Assembly (NCBI GenBank): GCA_016758965.1
Contig: JAEPRB010000532.1
Location: 1 to 14,572 of the forward strand
Direction of reading: 5' to 3'
Length of the DNA: 14,572 nt
Source: Circinella minor
Lineage: Eukaryota > Mucoromycota > Mucoromycetes > Mucorales > Lichtheimiaceae
Part shown: in pieces, positions 8,800-14,572 of the stretch
Numbering within the stretch: position 1 is the stretch's first letter
Layout of the letters: every line of letters starts with the position of its first letter
Notes under the pieces: model-generated
Databases searched by the model: none
Told to the model about the DNA's origin: nothing
What the model saw: the letters and a program-made list of their open reading frames with translations, nothing else
Translations under genes and position numbers: made by a program

Positions 8800-10293
8800 A
8801 TGCTTAGTCGAACACTATCTATAGTATGTCTCATTGTTTTCTTTTTGATATCACATAGCAATGCCTATGTTATTCTTACACCAACACCTACAATCAATTC
8901 AAATGAAATCAATGTATCAAGACCTTCTCCTACAACTGCTCCTGTTTATAAAAAACGAATAATGAAACGTGCTAACGTTCAAGAAACACTCAGTTTATAT
9001 CAAGATTGGGCAAAAGATTGTAATGAGAATGAAAAAGAGAATGAAAAAGAAGATATAAAAGGGAATGAAAAACTTCGACAATTGTGGCAAACAGTAACAG
9101 TTTATTGTGGTAATAATCATGTTAAAACGGTTACAAAAACACGTACTGAAACCGCCGTAGCAACACAAACAGTGTCTCCTGATGATAATGATAATGATGT
9201 CAAGTGTGATGATCAATGTTGGAGTGATTATTTATGGCGTAAGTTTTTTTTTTCAGATTTTTAACATTTTTGTATATATACTAAAAAAAAAAAAAAACCT
9301 TATTATTATATTATTTAGATACCTATGGTTATGGTATTTCTGTTGCTCAAGGTTTTACTGGTATAACATGTATTATCATTGGTTTATATTTTATGATTTT
9401 TGGTTATCGTTATTTCCGTCCTACTTTGGGTCTTGTTGGTTTTGTCTTTTTCGGTAAGTCCATTTTATCCTATGAATATAAAACGTTGATCTATTTCATT
9501 TGTATTCATAATAATATTTGTATATATATTAGCTCTTATGACTTGGGTTGGATTGGTTAATAATGAACCTCTCTATGGATATCCACATACTGAAATTGTT
9601 TATATTTGTGTCAGTATTGGTCTTGGTATACTAGGTGGAATTTTATTTATGTTTTTTTATCCTCTAGGTTTATACTTTGTTGGTGGTAAGTAAAATAAAT
9701 ATCACTTGTTTATTTTTTTCTTCTTTATCATTAACTTTTGTTTTTATACCATATATTTAGCACTTGCCGGTTTATTTTTCGCTGTTTATATTATGTCATG
9801 GCAAGAAAGTTTAGTCATTCAAATTGTAAGTGTATCGAAAATTCCCCTCTCCTCCTCCTCCTCCTCCCAAAACAACATTCATTTTATAAAGTTAATTAAC
9901 ATAAAATGGTTTTATTTTTTTATTTTTATTTTATAGCAAGTAGCACGTATTTGTTTTATTATTGGCATGGGTGTATTATTTATTATTTTAGTTATATTAC
10001 TAGAAAGTTATACGATCATTTTTTCAACTTCATTTACGGGCGCTTATTTATTCATTTTGGGTCTTGACTTTTTCGCTCATACTGGATTTATTAATGCTAT
10101 ACTTCTTATATTTGATGCGAATCCAAATCATTATAATGCTTATATTATGAATAGACCTGTGATAGTCATGTTAGCTTTTGTGATTGTATTAACCTTATGT
10201 TCTGTTGGATGGCAATATTATTGGAATATGATAAAAGAAACACGATTATTTGGTGTTAATGTTGTTAAAGAAGAAAAACCACCAGAAAAATAA
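8800..10293 (+). CDS. Seven-transmembrane protein, TM7S3/TM198-like (DUF4203-type), 5 exons
   Basis: Exons are 8800-9238, 9319-9453, 9533-9685, 9761-9825 and 9937-10293, giving 382 aa with matching phases (1, 1, 1, 0) and introns of 75-111 bp. The N-terminus (MLSRTLSIVCLIVFFLIS...SNA) is a clear signal peptide, cleaved after about residue 22. A hydrophilic lumenal or extracellular part follows (23-150), rich in Thr/Pro then Glu/Lys/Asn, with four Cys. Seven hydrophobic segments lie at about 153-176, 182-200, 213-233, 236-256, 266-286, 290-323 (long, may be two) and 339-360, then a short charged tail EEKPPEK. Gly/Phe-rich helices with this layout match the TM7S3/TM198-like family. Members are poorly characterised; TMEM198 has been linked to Wnt signalling in animals, which need not apply here. 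There is no C-terminal ER-retrieval KKXX signal. Possible AATAAA at 10494-10499. Confidence 0.8.
9849..9867. repeat. CTC/TCC trinucleotide repeat in an intron
   Basis: A run of CTCCTC units lies in the fourth intron (9826-9936) of the membrane-protein gene. It is part of a recurring C/T-rich (G/A-rich on the other strand) theme in the window's non-coding DNA. Confidence 0.75.
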
Positions 10294-10829
10294 TTAATGA
10301 TGTACTACCTATTACGTATGTAGTTTTCTTTTAGATCACTCTTTTTTTTTATTATTATTATTATGTATTCCCCCCTCTCTCTCTACTTCCCAACAATTAT
10401 ATATCCCTTTTTATTATAAGTATCTTTCTTGTTTTGTCAATGTATTTTTTTTTTATCTTTCTATATAATATATAAAAACGCTTCTGATATTTAAATAAAA
10501 TAAAAATTATCATTTATAGTTTTTTCATTCGATAATACATTGTATATTATAATAATTTACATAGGTACGTAATATATTCTCAAGAACGAAAAAAAGAGTT
10601 TTGATACGTAACTCAAGATTTTCCATACGTACTGTACATATATTTGTAGTAGTTAAGTTATTCGGGTAAATCCAACAACAAAAATTCATTAATGAAATTG
10701 ATATATTACAGATACGTTAAATAAGTTTACCTATTATAAATATTTACATTTTACGTACACGACGCATATGAATAGAAAAAAAAACCCCCATTTATAAGAA
10801 TTCATTTATTACTGCTTATACACCTATCA
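10294..10829. other. Intergenic region after the membrane-protein gene
   Basis: No gene is visible. The sequence has a TACGTA cluster (10313, 10566, 10605, 10626, 10752), a CT-rich patch (10371-10385), AATAAA at 10494-10499 and AT-rich simple sequence up to the left arm of the inverted-repeat element. Confidence 0.65.
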
Positions 10830-11307
10830 TTTTTTTTTTTGCTCGCCCAGTACAATGGATTTCTCTCTCTCTCTCTCCCTTTTTATGATTTTAGTATGTA
10901 ATAACATTCCATGTTTATTATATAATAGATTTTTTTGAGATTGTAATAAGTTACAATTCCCCTTTATCTTTTTTAAAGATAGAACTACACACACCAAAAG
11001 AGTAACACGTTCAGTTACAATATACACAAGTTTAAATACTGAATTTTGGATTATTTTTTTTTTTTATGAAAAAAAAAATGATATAATTATTATATAAAAC
11101 CTTGTTACATACATTCTTCATAATGATTCATTTTTTTTTTAAAGATATCTAATACATAGAATAACTTTTACAACAACATATTCTCTCTATTTTATTATAA
11201 ATTATTGAGTTATTTTTATCAAAAGAAAACTAGATTGACAAAGGGGTTGGGGAGAGACAAGGGAGGAGAGAGTGAAATCCATTGTACTGGGCGAGCAAAA
11301 AAAAAAA
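10830..11307. mobile_element. Candidate MITE-like element bounded by a 34-bp inverted repeat
   Basis: The left arm is 10830-10863: eleven T, then GCTCGCCCAGTACAATGGAT and TTC. The right arm is its exact reverse complement at 11274-11307, ending in an A run that extends to 11311. The unique 23-bp part matches perfectly, and an imperfect CT/GA-rich tract continues the arms inward (10864-10880; 11249-11273). The interior (about 410 bp) is AT-rich with no convincing protein. Terminal inverted repeats, size near 480 bp and lack of coding suit a non-autonomous DNA transposon. No clear target-site duplication was seen, partly because the homopolymers blur the ends. Alternatives are a local inverted duplication or a hairpin transcript source. 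Confidence 0.5.
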
Positions 11308-11322
11308 AAAAGAAACAACTTC

Positions 11323-11347
11323 CTACTACTACTACTACTACTACTAC
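11323..11347. repeat. CTA trinucleotide microsatellite
   Basis: Eight CTA units lie shortly after the right arm of the inverted-repeat element. They give a low-complexity Thr/Ser open frame on either strand, which I do not take as coding. Confidence 0.85.
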
Positions 11348-11473
11348 CTACCAAACCATCATCTCCATTAGTTTTAAAGGGAACTTGGTTTCGGACGAAT
11401 AATAAAAATGTATAAAACAAGATTACACAGACGATCACCTCCAAATTAAGAAAATTAAAACATGTGCCCAGTT

Positions 11474-11493
11474 CTCCTCCTCCTCCTCCTCCT
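11474..11493. repeat. CTC trinucleotide microsatellite
   Basis: About six to seven CTC units are followed by CTCTCTC and a T run. It is one of several pyrimidine/purine-biased tracts in this 1.4-kb intergenic region. Confidence 0.8.
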
Positions 11494-11643
11494 CTCTCTT
11501 TTTTTTTAAAAAAAAATAAATAAAATAAAGAAGGGCATGCTAAAAAAATAAAATAAAAAAAAAATAATCAAAACAAATTTATTTTGTCACTTTGTAAAAT
11601 ATATTTTTAACTATGCAAAATAGAGTTATATATAAAAAAGAAA

Positions 11644-11719
11644 TGTGTGTGTGTGTGTGTGTGTGTAAAGAGATGGAGGGGAGGGGGAGGAGTAAAAAAA
11701 AAAAAAAAAAAAAAAAAAA
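11644..11719. repeat. GT microsatellite, G-rich tract and A26 run
   Basis: (TG)n at 11644-11666 is followed by a GA-rich tract with GGGGAGGG (11678-11685), then 26 consecutive A at 11694-11719. The A run lies only four bases from the stop codon of the minus-strand regulator. Confidence 0.85.
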
Positions 11720-11723
11720 GAAA

Positions 11724-13722
11724 TTAAGAAGCGGCGGCTGAAAACATATGAAGATCTGCATCCTTGGTATTAGCAGCAGCGGTAGATATATCCATGCTAT
11801 GTTGACCCATATCATTGGGTTGAATATAATCACGATGAATGGAATGAAATGTTGCTTTCATACCAAGAATAAATTCAGTATTTTTATACATATGATAAAT
11901 ATTGGATCTACGAATAATACCATACAATTGATGTAAAAGTTGATATCCTTTTTGTCTGACCTCGGGAATTTCTGATCCTAAAAGATAACGATGAACATGC
12001 GAGGCGACAAGTAATGAGCGGAGCGATGGATAACAATAACAATCAAAAAAATCTGGGTCATCGGCCCAACGTTCCATAGCATCCACCATCAATTTACCAT
12101 GTTCCATACATCGGATGAACGGCAATTGAACCACATCACCAGGTTTAGGTAAAAAGATTTGATATAAAAAGAGCCAAGTACCATGCCATTCGACCAAGAA
12201 ATGATAACGTAAACGACGCATCCAAACCTCGACCAACGAACGATGACAAATAGGATGGGTTCGACTATGTTGATTCGGTTGTCCACAAAAACATTCATAT
12301 CCTTCACATGTTTCAATCGCAATCTTGTCTAAAGGATCTTCACTTTTAATCCATGAAGGTAATTCCCGATAAAGTTCCCACATACCCTCTTCCAATGTTT
12401 TGACTTGAGCACCATCGACACTGGGCGCTTCCACACCATAACATCCTTTCCAAATCTCTCGAATATTTTCAGCCAAACGGCAACGAAAGTAAATATACTC
12501 CTCCTTGAGTTTGTCCACGACTTGAAGTGACTGATCGGATGGTCGTTGTTTATGAACATGCATATAAGGTGCGCAAAGCACGTGTTCTTGCATTTGCATG
12601 TTGTGAGAACCAGCATCGGCTGTAAAGATGGCCCAGAACAAATGTCTTAATAAATTTTGTTGCCATACTGACATATTTCCATAGTGGGCATGAAGCATGT
12701 CGATCATGATCGCCATATATTGTCTTGACATGGCACATTGTTGTAAATAACCATTTTCTGCTTCATAAAGCATTAGATTAAATGTAGCATGTAATGTCAT
12801 GATATCAATACCATTGGCCACTCGAGCATCACGTAATTGTTTGGTATGGAAATAAAAAGCATGAGATAAAACTTGATGATTATCGACTTTCATGGCATGT
12901 AAATTAACACAATGAGAAAGCATTAATGTCATGACAGAACTTAATAATAAGTCATAGTCACCATTATTTTCAAAATGAGGAGAAATAAAATCAGGAAGAG
13001 CCGAAAAAGAATAACAATCATTGTATAAAGCAATCATCATTTCTACTTCTTCCACAGAGACCATGGCGCGTGCAATATCAATGGAAAAATGATCTGTATT
13101 TTCTAACATGCGAGGTACAGGAGGAATCGTTTCTTTAGGTAAATTACCCATCAAATTAATAATAAATCCATTACGACTAAAAATCGTTTTGAATACTTTA
13201 TCTTGTACTCGCCATTCAGGTTGATCAGGTGTAGATACTTGGACGAGCCAGCTCGCCGTATAACGTCGCATGTAATTATACATATCGGCCTCCAAACGAA
13301 TATTTCGTGACATATGACGTTTGGTACTTGCCATCACCACTTGCGATTCCCAATCTTTGATAGCATTTTTTTCCACATAATTCTTTAATAGGTTGAATTT
13401 ACCTCGAGTTTCATATAATAATCGTTCCAATATAGCCGCTTGTTCTTCTCTTGATACATGACTATAAGGAAATTCTTTGGCATATAAACATTTACGATTG
13501 TTTTCTAAACAATTACGACATGGATTTCCTTTGTCACATTGTTTTCGTGATGAACGACAACTAATTTTGGGGTGAAAGGGAAATGAGCTTGACAGTTTTT
13601 TTTTTTTTTTTTTGTTATAGGTGTTTTAAAATTCAAAAAATAGAGATAGACTTTTTTTTTTTTTACTTTATACAAGTTTCTACTTGACGACGTCGTTTAT
13701 TAGGTGGTTGTTTTGAAGCCAT
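11724..13722 (-). CDS. Zn2Cys6 (zinc binuclear cluster) fungal transcription factor, 2 exons
   Basis: A nuclear DNA-binding regulator. Reading the minus strand, exon 1 is 13722-13667 and exon 2 is 13560-11724, with a 106-bp intron, giving 630 aa. The start MASKQPPNKRRRQ carries a basic KRRR patch (nuclear-localisation-like). The zinc cluster spans about residues 17-43 and exists only after splicing: C-I-N-C, six residues, C, five residues, C-R-N-C, six residues, C, the canonical spacing. The rest is a long, mainly helical region without repeats, as in the middle-homology/regulatory domain of this family, ending in Ala/Ser. Target genes cannot be read from the sequence. An unspliced transcript stops one codon after C17-I18. 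Exon 2 is less AT-rich at third positions than the other genes here. It is divergent from a second Zn2Cys6 gene 259 bp away. Confidence 0.9.
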
Positions 13723-13981
13723 TAAAAAAAAAAGATAGAAGCGAGTGAGATATATATATATATATATAATAAAAAAAGGAAAAAAAGTGTGAAAAAAATA
13801 AAAAGAAAGGGAAAAGAAAAGTAAAAAAAAAAAAGTGATTTAACAACTTATGAAAAAAAAATAGAGTTGCCTAATAGTTTGTGTAACTTTAATAATAACC
13901 TGCAGCAAAAAAAAAAAACAAAATTCCCAACTTTTTTTTTTTTTTAACTTCTCCTAAAGAGCTTTTTATTTTTTTATTATT
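13723..13981. promoter_or_regulatory. Shared divergent promoter between two Zn2Cys6 genes
   Basis: 259 bp separate the two ATGs, so both regulators must be driven from this short region. It contains (TA)9 at 13751-13768, 29 bp upstream of the minus-strand ATG and a plausible TATA element for that gene, plus A/T homopolymers. CCTGCAG at 13900-13906 is the only conspicuous GC-containing word. No CGG-type half-site pair was noticed, so self-regulation is not evident. Confidence 0.6.
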
Positions 13982-14572
13982 ATGCCACCTAAAAGAACTT
14001 GGAAAGAAACAAAAGATAATACAACACCTGTTCGTTCAAGTCGTGAATCAAAGAAATGCAATGAGTAATTGTTTTTTTTTTTAAAACCCCCCCCCCAATT
14101 CTTTTTTTTCATTTTTAATCTTTCAATGACGGTTTTAAAAAGTACTCATTTATTTTTATTTTTATTTTTTTAAAAAAAAAGATGCCGACGTCGTCATGTC
14201 AAGTGTGACGAACAACGACCCAAGTGTAGTAACTGTGTAAAATCCAATGCTGAATGTAGTTATTCACATAGTGGGATGCGATATGATCATATTAGTGATA
14301 GACAAAGAAGAGATGATATGTATACAGAAATTGAAGATATTTCAAAACGTGTGGAAAATTTACTTTCTACTATTCAAAATCAGGTACGACCCGACCGGAG
14401 AGGTATCAAAAATGGGGTTGTTTATTTTGCTATAATTAAAAAAAAAAAACGATAATCGATACATTACATGAAAGAGAAAGCAGAAACGAGAACAACCATT
14501 CAATAATCCACCGACAGCTTCAAAGTTTAACAAAATGAGAGGTAATGGCTATGGATTGGTGAAAAAGTTTGG
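13982..14572 (+). CDS. Zn2Cys6 fungal transcription factor, N-terminal part (runs off the window)
   Basis: Exon 1 is 13982-14064, exon 2 is 14182-14383, and a third exon starts at 14475 or 14481 and continues past the window end. Both acceptor choices keep frame. The spliced zinc cluster lies at about residues 26-53: C-N-E-C, six residues, C, six residues, C-S-N-C, six residues, C. A Lys/Arg-rich stretch precedes it. After it comes a charged, probably coiled-coil segment (EIEDISKRVENLLSTIQ, about residues 78-94), the usual dimerisation element of these factors. The first intron (117 bp) carries a run of 10 C and splits the cluster directly before the second Cys, in phase 2, as in the divergent neighbour. 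Without splicing, translation stops right after C-N-E. The activation and regulatory domains are outside the window. Confidence 0.88.

Larger units (their letters stand above)
11312..11723. other. Intergenic region downstream of the minus-strand regulator, rich in microsatellites
   Basis: No gene was seen. The region contains (CTA)8, a CTC repeat, a GT repeat, GGGGAGGG at 11678-11685 and an A26 run. On the minus strand this is the 3' flank of the Zn2Cys6 gene ending at 11724, so that gene's transcript would start its 3' UTR with a long U run and a pyrimidine-rich tract. Confidence 0.65.

Noticed and set aside
1130..10293. A metabolic gene cluster linking amine oxidase, hexokinase and regulators
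   Set aside because: The genes belong to unrelated housekeeping or catabolic roles, have separate promoters and mixed strands, and include no biosynthetic backbone enzyme.
10827..11444. Small open frames in and next to the inverted-repeat element
   Set aside because: They translate CT/GA repeats, A runs and CTA/CTC microsatellites (REREREREK-, poly-Ser- and poly-Thr-like), with no transposase motif.
11579..11833. Minus-strand open frame at the 3' end of the regulator gene
   Set aside because: Its middle is poly-Phe and Thr-His repeats from the A26 and GT tracts. It overlaps the end of the 630-aa regulator in another frame.
12089..12738. Other minus-strand frames inside the regulator's exon 2
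   Set aside because: Out-of-frame shadows of a long, continuous 612-codon exon.
1..14572. tRNA, rRNA, CRISPR array or bacterial-type operon signals
   Set aside because: I looked for cloverleaf-like or conserved rRNA segments and regularly spaced direct repeats and found none. The genes are intron-containing eukaryotic ones.

Overview
This is nuclear DNA of a very AT-rich fungus. Two canonical Zn2Cys6 (fungal-type) transcription factors, short GT-AG introns (about 65-120 bp, TTTACTAAC-like branch points and T-rich acceptors), AT-biased third codon positions and abundant A/T homopolymers all point that way. The gene structures and composition would suit an early-diverging lineage such as Mucoromycota, but that placement is inference. 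There are no bacterial signals such as operons or ribosome binding sites.

Layout, left to right. 1-1129: non-coding leader with a GC-rich inverted repeat, paired GATA sites and a TATA box. 1130-3644 (+): six-exon copper amine oxidase, 672 aa. 4033-4929 (-): weakly supported, unrecognised multi-exon gene. 5266-6469 (+): six-exon LYR-type mitochondrial-family protein, 274 aa, with an 18-nt microexon. 6707-8441 (+): four-exon hexokinase, 487 aa. 8800-10293 (+): five-exon membrane protein with a signal peptide and seven membrane segments (TM7S3/TM198-like), 382 aa. 10294-11723: 1.4 kb intergenic region holding a roughly 480-bp segment bounded by a 34-bp perfect inverted repeat (MITE-like) and several microsatellites. 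11724-13722 (-) and 13982 to beyond the window end (+): two divergent Zn2Cys6 regulators sharing a 259-bp promoter region.

The enzymes are individually ordinary: amine oxidation, sugar phosphorylation and a mitochondrial LYR adaptor. Nothing shows that they form one pathway or cluster. The most informative signals are four: the divergent regulator pair, whose first introns interrupt the zinc cluster at exactly the same codon and phase; the inverted-repeat element; a G4-A-G3 motif seen six times in non-coding DNA; and a strong excess of the palindrome TACGTA. All gene models were built by hand from reading frame, splice-site and phase agreement. Transcript evidence was not available.
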